From the NCBI GenBank assembly GCA_018895315.1, contig JAHIOK010000017.1:1-6425 (forward strand): a DNA stretch of 6,425 nt. The letters run 5' to 3'. The number at the start of each line of letters is the position of its first letter. The stretch's first letter is position 1. The position numbers and the translations under genes are program-made. The notes below the pieces were generated by a model. The model made no database searches. It was not told where the DNA came from and saw only the letters and a list, made by a program, of their open reading frames with translations. Of the stretch, positions 1 to 5,820 are shown one piece after another. This stretch comes from Actinomycetota bacterium. GTDB lineage: Bacteria > Actinomycetota > Actinomycetes > Actinomycetales > Microbacteriaceae.

Positions 1-53
1 AACCGGACGTGCTGGAACTGCTTGGTGACGACGTCATCCGGGGTCAATGCCAT
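1..53 (-). CDS. divIVA: DivIVA/Wag31 polar growth protein, N-terminal fragment cut by window edge
   Basis: Only the first 17 codons are inside the window. Read from the ATG at 53-51 they give MALTPDDVVTKQFQHVR. The start 'MALTP(E/D)DVV.K.F' is the typical N-terminus of actinobacterial DivIVA/Wag31, a coiled-coil cytoplasmic protein that binds curved membrane at poles and septa and directs polar wall growth. A strong ribosome binding site (AGAGGAAG, about 7 nt before the ATG) supports this start. Its position after yggT matches the conserved order ftsZ-yggS-sepF-yggT-divIVA. The 153-nt gap from yggT is much longer than the gaps inside the upstream gene run, so a separate promoter is likely. 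The membrane-binding tip and coiled coils lie outside the window, so the identification rests on the N-terminus plus context. Confidence 0.85.
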   Translation of the reverse strand, partial: MALTPDDVVTKQFQHVR

Positions 54-121
54 GGTGCTTCCTCTTTCGGGGCTGGCCGATGTCGGGGTGGTCTGCCTGA
101 TGAGGCGGACCGTTCCAGGAA

Positions 122-151
122 AGCATAGTCGCCGAGCACTCAGCATGTCGC
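122..151 (-). promoter_or_regulatory. Candidate sigma-70-type promoter for divIVA
   Basis: On the minus strand, GCGACA (146-151) is followed after 18 nt by TATGCT (122-127). Each matches its consensus hexamer (TTGACA, TATAAT) at four of six positions. Transcription would start near 115, giving a leader of about 60 nt that contains the divIVA ribosome binding site. This is a by-eye match in a gap that needs a promoter if divIVA is expressed separately. It is weak evidence without start-site mapping. Confidence 0.35.
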
Positions 152-187
152 GCTGCCGCAGGCGCAACGCGCGAGAGCATCGGCGAC
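128..187. repeat. 8-bp inverted repeat in the yggT-divIVA gap
   Basis: GTCGCCGA at 128-135 has an exact reverse complement, TCGGCGAC, at 180-187, with 44 nt between them. One arm abuts the candidate divIVA -10 element. It could be paired operator arms or a long-looped RNA stem. An 8-bp match of this composition can also occur by chance, and there is no U-tract to suggest a terminator. Confidence 0.25.
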
Positions 188-206
188 GACGCACACCGTG
201 ACGTCA

Positions 207-506
207 TCAGCCTGCGATCGATCGCGTCACCGCGAGCAGCACGAAGCACACCATCATCGTGATCGCGAACGCGAAGTCGATGGCGATCGCGCCGATGCGC
301 AACGGCGGAATGAAGCGCCGGAAGAACCGGATCGGCGGATCGGTGATCGTGTAGACCACCTCGGCCGCGACCAGACCCGCACCCTTCGGGCGCCACTCCC
401 GGTTGAACATCGGAATGTAGTCGAGGATCAACCGGCCGAGCAGGATGATCACATACACCAACAGCAGCGCATTGAGGACCGTGGCGACGAAGCGGAGCAG
501 GTCCAC
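207..506 (-). CDS. YggT family small membrane protein
   Basis: A 99-residue protein with two hydrophobic segments, about residues 5-27 and 72-95. They flank a conserved loop containing ITDPPIRFFRRFIPPLR, the hallmark of the YGGT family. Length and two-helix topology fit the family. The function is not firmly established; in Gram-positive bacteria the gene sits between sepF and divIVA and is presumed to serve membrane or division functions. The start is GTG at 506-504. It is only 6 nt after the sepF stop codon, in the same reading frame, and has no convincing ribosome binding site of its own. Translation therefore probably depends on ribosomes finishing sepF. The stop codon overlaps a TGACGTCA palindrome (199-206) by sequence proximity only. 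Confidence 0.88.
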   Translation of the reverse strand: MDLLRFVATVLNALLLVYVIILLGRLILDYIPMFNREWRPKGAGLVAAEVVYTITDPPIRFFRRFIPPLRIGAIAIDFAFAITMMVCFVLLAVTRSIAG

Positions 507-512
507 GGTCGG

Positions 513-971
513 CTACGGCTGCGAGAACGGAGCGGAGTCCGGGTCGGCCTGCGCGACAGCGCCGTCGCCCGACACCGCGACATTCTCCGGCGAGAGCAGG
601 AAGACCTTGCTTGTCACACGCTCGATGCGTCCATACAGGCCAAGGGAGAGTCCACTCGCGAAGTCGATCAGACGGCGGGCGTCGGCATCGCTCATCTGCG
701 AGAGGTTGATGATCACCGGGATGCCGTCGCGGAAGTTCTCCGCGATCACCTGTGCGTCGCGGTACTGCTTCGGGTGCACGGTGAGGATCTCGCTGATCGC
801 GCTCGGCGCGGGCTGACGCACGACGGTCGGGCGGTGGATCGGCGTCACGGTCGCCTCCTTCTCGACAGTCTGCGACTTGCGCGTGCTCGACTGGGGAGCG
901 GGCTCGTCGTACACCTCTTCCTCGTCGGCGAGGCCCAGGTACACCATGGTCTTCTTGAGCGGGTTCGACAT
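513..971 (-). CDS. sepF: SepF, FtsZ membrane anchor and division protein
   Basis: A 152-residue cytoplasmic protein. Residues 1-15 ([15 protein letters not shown]) form the short amphipathic membrane-targeting segment. Residues about 16-58 are a charged, variable linker. Residues about 60-132 are the SepF core, with the recognisable stretches [44 protein letters not shown] and [10 protein letters not shown]. The last 20 residues are an acidic tail. In actinobacteria, which lack FtsA and ZipA, SepF ties the FtsZ C-terminal tail to the membrane, and such a tail is seen in the ftsZ two genes upstream. The start ATG has a strong GGAGGA site about 5-6 nt ahead, in the 31-nt gap after yggS, so sepF can be translated independently. 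Length and architecture are normal. Confidence 0.95.
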   Translation of the reverse strand: MSNPLKKTMVYLGLADEEEVYDEPAPQSSTRKSQTVEKEATVTPIHRPTVVRQPAPSAISEILTVHPKQYRDAQVIAENFRDGIPVIINLSQMSDADARRLIDFASGLSLGLYGRIERVTSKVFLLSPENVAVSGDGAVAQADPDSAPFSQP

Positions 972-1002
972 CGCATCCTCCGTTTTGCTGTCTCTTCCGA
1001 GG

Positions 1003-1689
1003 CTAACCGCGGACTGGCCGCGGCCCCGTGATTGCGGAACCTATCCGCAGGTGTGTCGCGCCGGCGGCGATCGCCTCGGCGAAGTCTGCGGTCATCCCCG
1101 CTGAAATCCAGGTGGCGTCGGGGTCGACGGTGCGCACCTCGGCAGCGTAGGCGGCGAGTCGTTCGAACGCCGACGCCGGCTCCTCATCGAGAGGAGCGAC
1201 CGCCATGACGCCGCGTAGGCGCAGCGTGGAGCATCCGGCAATGTGCTCGGCAAGGGCCGGCGCATCTCTGGCCACCACCCCGCCTCGCCCCGGGTCGTCG
1301 GTCAGGTTGATCTGCACCAGGACGTCAAGGGCGTCATCACCGGGCTCAGCTGCGGCATCCAATGCGTCGGCGATGCGCGCACGATCGACGGAATGCACGG
1401 CGAACGCCGCACTCCGGATCGCCCGCGCCTTATTGGTCTGCGCCTGACCGATGAAATGCCAGCGCAGATCGGCGAGGGCCGCCAGCTCGTGCGCTTTGGC
1501 GCTGAGCTCCTGCTGACGGTTCTCGCCGGCGTCACGCACGCCGAGGGCGTAGAGCTCTTCGACAAGCGCCGTGGGATGGAACTTTGTGACCACGATCCTG
1601 GTCAGCGCCCCCGGGTCGCGCCCCGCGCGCCTCGCGGCATCGACGATTCGTTCGTCGACCTCCGCGAGGCGTGCGGTGAGCGTGTCCAA
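1003..1689 (-). CDS. YggS/PLPBP family pyridoxal-phosphate homeostasis protein
   Basis: A 228-residue alanine-racemase-fold protein that carries PLP but is thought to have no enzymatic activity; it buffers cellular PLP and so affects amino-acid and keto-acid metabolism. The PLP lysine is Lys36 in VVTKFHP. Other family marks are [48 protein letters not shown] and the C-terminal phosphate-binding [14 protein letters not shown]. Length fits the family. The start is TTG at 1689-1687, 16 nt after the ftsZ stop. An in-frame stop lies just upstream and no better start is in range, but I see no clear ribosome binding site; instead a hairpin straddles the end of ftsZ. It belongs to the ftsZ-sepF-yggT run. 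The pgeF gene often found between ftsZ and yggS is absent. Confidence 0.92.
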   Translation of the reverse strand: MDTLTARLAEVDERIVDAARRAGRDPGALTRIVVTKFHPTALVEELYALGVRDAGENRQQELSAKAHELAALADLRWHFIGQAQTNKARAIRSAAFAVHSVDRARIADALDAAAEPGDDALDVLVQINLTDDPGRGGVVARDAPALAEHIAGCSTLRLRGVMAVAPLDEEPASAFERLAAYAAEVRTVDPDATWISAGMTADFAEAIAAGATHLRIGSAITGPRPVRG

Positions 1690-1700
1690 CGGGATCGGCG

Positions 1701-1723
1701 CCGGACTACTTCAAGAAGTCCGG
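1701..1723 (-). repeat. Hairpin over the ftsZ stop codon
   Basis: CCGGACT (1701-1707) and AGTCCGG (1717-1723) are perfect 7-bp arms around a 9-nt loop, and the ftsZ TAG lies in the 3' arm of the mRNA. The stem ends 11 nt before the TTG start of yggS, where a ribosome binding site would be expected. There is no U-tract, so it is more likely an mRNA stability or translation-control element than a terminator, if it is functional at all. Confidence 0.4.
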
Positions 1724-2857
1724 AATATCGAGGTCGTCGTCTCCGAACGCCGAGTCATAGCTCGACTCGGAGATTCCGGCGGCGACGGGGACGGCATCCT
1801 TCTTCTCGTCCTGCGAGAAGTCGCGCGCGACGTCTTCGGCCGGAGTCGACGGCACCAGGGGTGCTGTCACCGGACGCTGTGCCGTGACCGGGTCGAGTCG
1901 GAGGGTCGGCTCCCCGCTGTCGAATCCTGCAGCGATGACCGTGACCCGAACCTCGTCGCCGAGGGTGTCGTCGATGACCGTACCGAAGATGATGTTGGCC
2001 TCGGGGTGCGCGGCTTCTTTGACGAGCTGCGCCGCATCATTGATCTCGAAGATGCCGAGGTTGGAACCGCCCTGGATCGAAAGCAGCACGCCATGCGCAC
2101 CCTCGATGCTTGCCTCGAGCAACGGGGATTCCACAGCGAGCTCGGCGGCCTTGATGGCACGATCGGCGCCGCGCGCGGAGCCGATGCCCATGAGCGCGGA
2201 GCCGGCGCCCTGCATCACCGACTTGACGTCGGCGAAGTCGAGGTTGATGAGGCCGGGGGTCGTGATCAGGTCGGTGATTCCCTGCACGCCGGCGAGCAGC
2301 ACCTGGTCGGCCGTGGCGAACGCTTCGATCATCGAGATTCCGCGATCGCTGATCTCGAGAAGACGGTCGTTGGGTACGACGATGAGGGTGTCGACCTCTT
2401 CTTTGAGCTTCGAGACTCCGGCCTCGGCCTGGCTCTGGCGACGGCGGCCCTCGAACGAGAACGGCCTCGTCACCACACCGATGGTCAGCGCGCCGATCGA
2501 CTTCGCGATCCGTGCGACCACGGGCGCCCCGCCCGTGCCGGTGCCGCCGCCTTCGCCCGCGGTGACGAAGACCATGTCGGCGCCCGCGAGCGCTTCTTCG
2601 ATCTCTTCTGCGTGGTCTTCGGCGGCGCGACGGCCGACCTCGGGGTCAGCGCCGGCACCGAGCCCGCGCGTGAGCTCGCGGCCCACGTCGAGCTTGACGT
2701 CGGCGTCGCTCATCAGCAGCGCCTGTGCGTCGGTGTTGATGGCGATGAACTCGACGCCGCGTAGCCCGAGTTCGATCATTCGGTTCACGGCATTCACGCC
2801 GCCACCGCCCACACCCACGACCTTGATCACCGCGAGGTAGTTCTGGTTCTGGCTCAT
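1706..2857 (-). CDS. ftsZ: Cell division protein FtsZ
   Basis: A 383-residue tubulin homologue that polymerises with GTP into the cytokinetic ring. The N-terminal GTPase domain has the [14 protein letters not shown] loop (about 14-27), the signature GGGTGTG at 103-109, and [11 protein letters not shown] at 130-140. The catalytic T7 loop is NLDFAD at 205-210, with Asp207 and Asp210. The second domain runs to about residue 313. A variable linker of roughly 55 residues follows, then the conserved tail [11 protein letters not shown], the docking site for SepF. Length and motifs are typical of actinobacterial FtsZ and nothing essential is missing. The start ATG is preceded by GGAGG at 5 nt. A 171-nt gap with palindromes separates it from ftsQ, suggesting a dedicated promoter region. 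It is followed after 16 nt by yggS. Confidence 0.98.
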   Translation of the reverse strand: MSQNQNYLAVIKVVGVGGGGVNAVNRMIELGLRGVEFIAINTDAQALLMSDADVKLDVGRELTRGLGAGADPEVGRRAAEDHAEEIEEALAGADMVFVTAGEGGGTGTGGAPVVARIAKSIGALTIGVVTRPFSFEGRRRQSQAEAGVSKLKEEVDTLIVVPNDRLLEISDRGISMIEAFATADQVLLAGVQGITDLITTPGLINLDFADVKSVMQGAGSALMGIGSARGADRAIKAAELAVESPLLEASIEGAHGVLLSIQGGSNLGIFEINDAAQLVKEAAHPEANIIFGTVIDDTLGDEVRVTVIAAGFDSGEPTLRLDPVTAQRPVTAPLVPSTPAEDVARDFSQDEKKDAVPVAAGISESSYDSAFGDDDLDIPDFLK

Positions 2858-2886
2858 GCCGGCCTCCGTCTCGTCCCGAACCGCAT

Positions 2887-2920
2887 CTTTAAACCCTCAA
2901 CCTCATGTAGAGGTTTAAAG
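2887..2920. repeat. AT-rich palindrome upstream of ftsZ
   Basis: CTTTAAACC (2887-2895) and GGTTTAAAG (2912-2920) are perfect 9-bp arms. Nested inside is a second, alternative pairing: AACCTC (2899-2904) with GAGGTT (2910-2915) around the loop ATGTA. On the minus strand the motif reads as GAGGTT followed by GAGGGTT, a near-direct repeat. The two pairings are mutually exclusive in RNA; in DNA the element looks like a binding site for a dimeric regulator. It lies 30-63 nt upstream of the ftsZ start. Confidence 0.55.
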
Positions 2921-2940
2921 AATTGCTCGGTATGCAATTC
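2920..2940. repeat. Second palindrome upstream of ftsZ
   Basis: GAATTGC (2920-2926) and GCAATTC (2934-2940) are perfect 7-bp arms around a 7-nt loop. On the minus strand the stem is followed at once by TTTAAA, so it could also act as a weak intrinsic terminator or pause for ftsQ transcripts. It abuts the larger palindrome at base 2920. Confidence 0.5.
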
Positions 2941-3005
2941 CTGATCTGAAGGTATGCGCGGGATCACGCGCGACCCGGTTGTGCGCGGGCGTGTCGCGAC
3001 ATCCC

Positions 3006-3027
3006 GCTCGAAACCCGCTTTTCGAGC
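3006..3027 (-). terminator. Hairpin immediately after ftsQ
   Basis: GCTCGAAA (3006-3013) and TTTCGAGC (3020-3027) form an 8-bp stem with a 6-nt loop starting 1 nt past the ftsQ TGA. There is no run of U after the stem on the minus strand. It may therefore be a U-less actinobacterial terminator, a processing or stability element, or only a partial barrier to readthrough into ftsZ. Confidence 0.35.
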
Positions 3028-3028
3028 C

Positions 3029-4114
3029 TCAGCGGACCACGACGGCGGAGGGCGAGGAGACGTCGTATTCGCTCACGGATGCCGGCGGCCGAGCTTTCAT
3101 CGCCGCCGCGAGGGCGACGGCCTTTTCCGCCGAATCGTCGGCACTGCCCCAGACGACAGTCGTCCTTGTGCCCCCGAGAGTCAGAGTGACGTCATCGGGG
3201 GTCGTCGCCGTCGCGGCGGTGACCTGAGGGCGGACGGATTCGGGCAGTGAGCGAATGACCTGGCCCAGCGCAGCGAAGGCATCGGACTGGGCACCCGCTG
3301 CGACAGTGATGACCGGCTGCCCGGCGGGAATGGCGGCCGTCGTGGACAGCGCGACTCCCGCGGCATCGACGAGCGTGTACCCGGCGGCGGAGGAGATGAC
3401 CCCGACGGGAGTGCGCTCGACAATGCGCACCACCAATTCATGCGGAGGACGCGCCTCGAGCGTGTACGACTCGACGAGGGGGAAAGCGACGAGCGCCGCT
3501 TTGACCGCGCTCTCATCGACCAGCGGGAGCGGTGTGCCGAGCTGGCCGTCGAGCGCCGCCGCAACGGCGGTCGGATCGAGCTGCGACGTGCCGACCACGG
3601 TGATGCGCTCGACGCCGAACAGGGGACTGTAGGCCGCACCGAGTGTCGCCAGGACGAGCAGTACGAGGGATGCCGCGACTCCGACCGCGATCAGACGTCG
3701 GCGCCGCTGGCGCGCGGTGAAGCGGCGCACCTCGGCGCGCAGCGCGCGTCGGCGCGCGCGAGCGGCACGCCAGACGTCGCGGAGGCTCGTCGGAACCTCA
3801 CCGACCGTCTCGTCGCTCTCCGCGCCCGCGGTGTCGCGGGGCTCACGTGGTAATGGGAGCGGACGGGACGCGAAATCGAAGCCGCCCAGAGCCTGATCCG
3901 CGGGGCGATCTCCGACGACGGAGGTGACACCTGCCGCATCGGCTCCTCCGGCATTCCCCCGGCGCACGTACTCCGGGGGCGAAGCGGCGACAGCCTCGTC
4001 GCTCTCGGACTCCGCCTCGGCCTTCGGCGTCGGGACGGTGCGGGCTGACCGACCCGGAGATGGCGGCGGCACCGACTGTCTCGGTGTCGAGGGCAGCGGC
4101 GAAGGCCGACGCAT
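3029..4114 (-). CDS. ftsQ: Cell division protein FtsQ (POTRA-domain divisome scaffold)
   Basis: A 361-residue bitopic membrane protein. Residues 1-140 are a long cytoplasmic tail rich in Pro, Ser, Glu and Arg, ending in very basic stretches (ARARRRALRAEVRR, ARQRRRR). Residues about 141-162 are the single membrane helix. Residues about 165-236 form the POTRA domain, with YSPLFGVERITVVG, LGTPLPLVD, FPLVESYTLEARPPHELVVRIVERTPVGVI. The rest is the beta domain that contacts other divisome proteins. The cytoplasmic tail is long, as is common in actinobacteria. The ATG start lies 4 nt after the murC stop. A GGGGGAG site inside the murC end, about 7 nt ahead, makes tight co-expression with murC likely. 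The family is certain from architecture and position, although FtsQ sequences diverge widely. Confidence 0.94.
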   Translation of the reverse strand: MRRPSPLPSTPRQSVPPPSPGRSARTVPTPKAEAESESDEAVAASPPEYVRRGNAGGADAAGVTSVVGDRPADQALGGFDFASRPLPLPREPRDTAGAESDETVGEVPTSLRDVWRAARARRRALRAEVRRFTARQRRRRLIAVGVAASLVLLVLATLGAAYSPLFGVERITVVGTSQLDPTAVAAALDGQLGTPLPLVDESAVKAALVAFPLVESYTLEARPPHELVVRIVERTPVGVISSAAGYTLVDAAGVALSTTAAIPAGQPVITVAAGAQSDAFAALGQVIRSLPESVRPQVTAATATTPDDVTLTLGGTRTTVVWGSADDSAEKAVALAAAMKARPPASVSEYDVSSPSAVVVR

Positions 4115-4118
4115 CCGA

Positions 4119-5540
4119 CTACTCCCCCGGCGCCACGTCGGCGGTGGACGGGGTGTGGGCCAGCGCGTCGAGCAGCTGCGGAACGATCAGGTTGACGTTG
4201 CCGCATCCGAGGGTGATGACGAAGTCGCCGTCGCGGGCGACGAGCGCGGTGTAGTCAGCCGCGTCCTGCCAGTCGGAGATGAAGTGCACGTGTTCGGGAT
4301 CGGCGAAGGCTTCGCTCACGAGCGCGCCGGTGACTCCGGGAAGGGGGTCTTCGCGCGCACCGTAGACGTCGAGCACGACGGTGTGATCCGCGTGACTCTC
4401 GAGCACGTCGGCGAACTCCTGGAACATGTCGCGCGTGCGTGAGAAGGTGTGCGGTTGATGCACGGCGATGATGCGCCCCGTGCCGACCACGGTGCGAGCG
4501 GCCGCGAGCGCCGCGGCGACCTCGGTGGGGTGGTGCGCGTAGTCGTCGTAGACACTCACTCCCCGCTGCACACCATGGAGCTCGAAGCGACGGAGAGTGC
4601 CGGTGAAGCCCTCGACCGCGCGAACCGACGCTTCCAGGTCGTGGCCGAGGGCGACGAGCACCGCGACCACTCCCGTGGCGTTGATCGCGTTGTGCGCACC
4701 GGGGATGGCGAGCTGAGTCGAGACGGACTCGGCGCCGCGGACGATCGTGAAGGCAACAGGGCCGTCTGTGTTGATGTCGGAGACGCGCAGGTCTGCGGCA
4801 TCCGACTCTCCGAACGTGATGATGTGCGGATGCGTCAGGCGAGCGGCGACCCGAAGGGCGCCCGGGTCGTCTGCGGAGATGACGACGGCCTCGCGCGCCC
4901 CGTCCGCGAAACGGGCGAACGCCGCGTCGAAGGCATCGCGGGTGCCGTAGTGGTCGAGGTGATCGGGATCGACGTTCGTGATGAGCGCGATCGACGTGTC
5001 GTAGAGCTCGAATGTGCCGTCCGACTCGTCGGCCTCGATCACGAAGAGCTCGTCCGAACCAGTGCCGCTCGAAACCCCCAGCTGAGCGATGACGCCGCCG
5101 TTGACGAACGTCGGGTCCTCGCCGAGCGCCTGCAGCGCCGTCACGATCATTCCGGTCGACGTGGTCTTGCCGTGGGCGCCGGCGACCGAGACCAGCCGCC
5201 GCCTGCCGATCAGCCAGTGCAAAGCCTGCGACCGATGGATCACCGGCATCCCGCGCTCCTTCGCGAGCAGGAACTCGGGATTCTCCGGCCAGATCGCGCC
5301 GGTGTGGATCACGGTGTCGGCGTCGCCCAGATTCGCAGCGTCATGACCGACGTGAACCCGGGCGCCGAGAGCTTCGAGCTGACGGAGCCCCGGGCTGTCG
5401 GCGCGGTCGGACCCGGAGACACGGATGCCACGAGCCAGGAACATGCGGGCGAGCCCGGACATGCCCGAACCTCCGATGCCGATGAAGTGCGCGGCAGCGA
5501 TGTGCTCGGGGATGGGGAGGCTCAAGTCGGGGCGGATCAT
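4119..5540 (-). CDS. murC: UDP-N-acetylmuramate--L-alanine ligase MurC
   Basis: A 473-residue cytoplasmic ATP-dependent ligase that attaches L-alanine to UDP-MurNAc, the first amino-acid step of peptidoglycan precursor synthesis. The N-terminal substrate-binding domain carries [17 protein letters not shown] (18-34). The ATP loop is GAHGKTT (121-127). EADESDG (169-175) and [12 protein letters not shown] (188-199) are Mur-ligase central motifs. [11 protein letters not shown] (280-290), RRFELHG and [10 protein letters not shown] (331-340) follow, and the C-terminal domain includes [10 protein letters not shown] and TLGCGNVN. Length is usual. The start is ATG at 5540, since an in-frame TGA lies just upstream. 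No strong ribosome binding site is visible; only AGGA about 11 nt away. Unlike most dcw clusters, its immediate upstream neighbour is a divergent regulator, so it probably has its own promoter. Confidence 0.97.
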   Translation of the reverse strand: MIRPDLSLPIPEHIAAAHFIGIGGSGMSGLARMFLARGIRVSGSDRADSPGLRQLEALGARVHVGHDAANLGDADTVIHTGAIWPENPEFLLAKERGMPVIHRSQALHWLIGRRRLVSVAGAHGKTTSTGMIVTALQALGEDPTFVNGGVIAQLGVSSGTGSDELFVIEADESDGTFELYDTSIALITNVDPDHLDHYGTRDAFDAAFARFADGAREAVVISADDPGALRVAARLTHPHIITFGESDAADLRVSDINTDGPVAFTIVRGAESVSTQLAIPGAHNAINATGVVAVLVALGHDLEASVRAVEGFTGTLRRFELHGVQRGVSVYDDYAHHPTEVAAALAAARTVVGTGRIIAVHQPHTFSRTRDMFQEFADVLESHADHTVVLDVYGAREDPLPGVTGALVSEAFADPEHVHFISDWQDAADYTALVARDGDFVITLGCGNVNLIVPQLLDALAHTPSTADVAPGE

Positions 5541-5549
5541 GACCCGTCA

Positions 5550-5555
5550 ATCCTA
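5550..5555 (-). promoter_or_regulatory. Possible -10 element for a near-leaderless murC transcript
   Basis: TAGGAT on the minus strand (four of six matches to TATAAT) ends 9 nt before the murC ATG. Transcription would begin at or within a few bases of the start codon. Leaderless mRNAs are common in actinobacteria, and murC has only a weak ribosome binding site. I see no good -35 element, so this is tentative. Confidence 0.3.
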
Positions 5556-5630
5556 AGTTGGCCTCGCCGGGAGTGCGCCCCGGCGCGCCCGCGGGACCGG
5601 GGCTGTCGCCATCCGGGCCCGTACCGAGGG

Positions 5631-5663
5631 CGGCTGCGGCTGCGGCTGCGGCTGCGGCTGCGG
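5631..5663. repeat. CGGCTG hexanucleotide tandem repeat, 5.5 copies
   Basis: Five perfect consecutive copies of CGGCTG plus a half copy, with no interruptions. It lies 91-123 nt upstream of the murC start and abuts the long inverted repeat. Perfect short tandem arrays can change copy number by replication slippage. Confidence 0.9.
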
Positions 5664-5727
5664 AGGAGATTGCAGATCCGGAGGAGCTCGCTCGGCGTGT
5701 CGATCCTCCCGATGTGCAATCTCCTCC
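5662..5727. repeat. Long near-perfect inverted repeat, 24-nt arms
   Basis: Arms at 5662-5685 and 5704-5727 are complementary at 22 of 24 positions, with an 18-nt loop. The outer 13 bp (5662-5674 with 5715-5727, beginning GGAGGAGATTGCA) are perfect. The two mismatches are at 5675/5714 and 5679/5710. Neither side has a U-tract, so it is not a standard intrinsic terminator. It lies between the candidate divergent promoters. Confidence 0.8.
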
Positions 5728-5747
5728 CGTGCGACATCGGGAAGGCT

Positions 5748-5777
5748 TTGGCGTTCGGCGGGTTGTATTGCTACATT
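5748..5777 (+). promoter_or_regulatory. Candidate gntR promoter
   Basis: TTGGCG (5748-5753) and TACATT (5772-5777) are separated by 18 nt and resemble the -35 and -10 elements. Transcription would start near 5784, about 50 nt before the preferred gntR start. The -10 lies inside two palindromes, which fits autoregulation. Confidence 0.4.
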
Positions 5778-5791
5778 TGCTGACACAAATG
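5764..5791. promoter_or_regulatory. Two overlapping palindromic operator candidates
   Basis: TGTA-N4-TACA (5764-5775) is followed by CATTTG-N6-CAAATG (5774-5791); they share two bases and cover the candidate -10 of gntR. GntR-family dimers bind palindromes, often with TGT/ACA half-sites, and commonly repress their own gene. Binding by the adjacent regulator is inferred. Confidence 0.45.
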
Positions 5792-5820
5792 GACGGCCAT
5801 GACACCGGGAGAGTCTGCCC

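Larger units (their letters stand above)
2858..3028 (-). promoter_or_regulatory. ftsQ-ftsZ intergenic region, probable ftsZ control region
   Basis: This 171-nt gap has no credible gene. Read toward ftsZ it holds a hairpin directly after ftsQ (3006-3027), a GTCGCGAC palindrome (2993-3000), two adjacent AT-rich palindromes (2887-2940), and then the ftsZ ribosome binding site. AT content rises sharply at 2886-2955 against the GC-rich surroundings, as expected of a promoter region. I could not find a convincing -35/-10 pair. In other actinobacteria ftsZ has its own promoters in this gap, so a promoter here is an inference from that and from the base composition. Confidence 0.5.

Noticed and set aside
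199..206. TGACGTCA palindrome at the end of yggT
   Set aside because: The same word recurs inside ftsQ (about 3187-3194), and GACGTC is common in such GC-rich DNA, so no regulatory meaning can be assigned.
198..1031. Long plus-strand open frame of 277 codons
   Set aside because: It is antisense to yggT, sepF and the end of yggS, is extremely rich in Arg, Asp and His, and resembles no family; it is a high-GC shadow.
1571..2764. Plus-strand open frame of 397 codons opposite ftsZ
   Set aside because: Antisense shadow of ftsZ with biased Asp/Arg/Gly composition; the minus-strand product is unmistakable FtsZ.
5577..5603. GC-rich stem GCCCCGG/CCGGGGC upstream of murC
   Set aside because: A short stem of pure G/C is expected by chance in this composition; no U-tract and no link to a known element, so it is only noted within the intergenic description.
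4449..5783. Plus-strand open frame of 444 codons opposite murC
   Set aside because: Antisense shadow of murC; its C-terminal part is a Leu/Arg repeat produced by the CGGCTG array.
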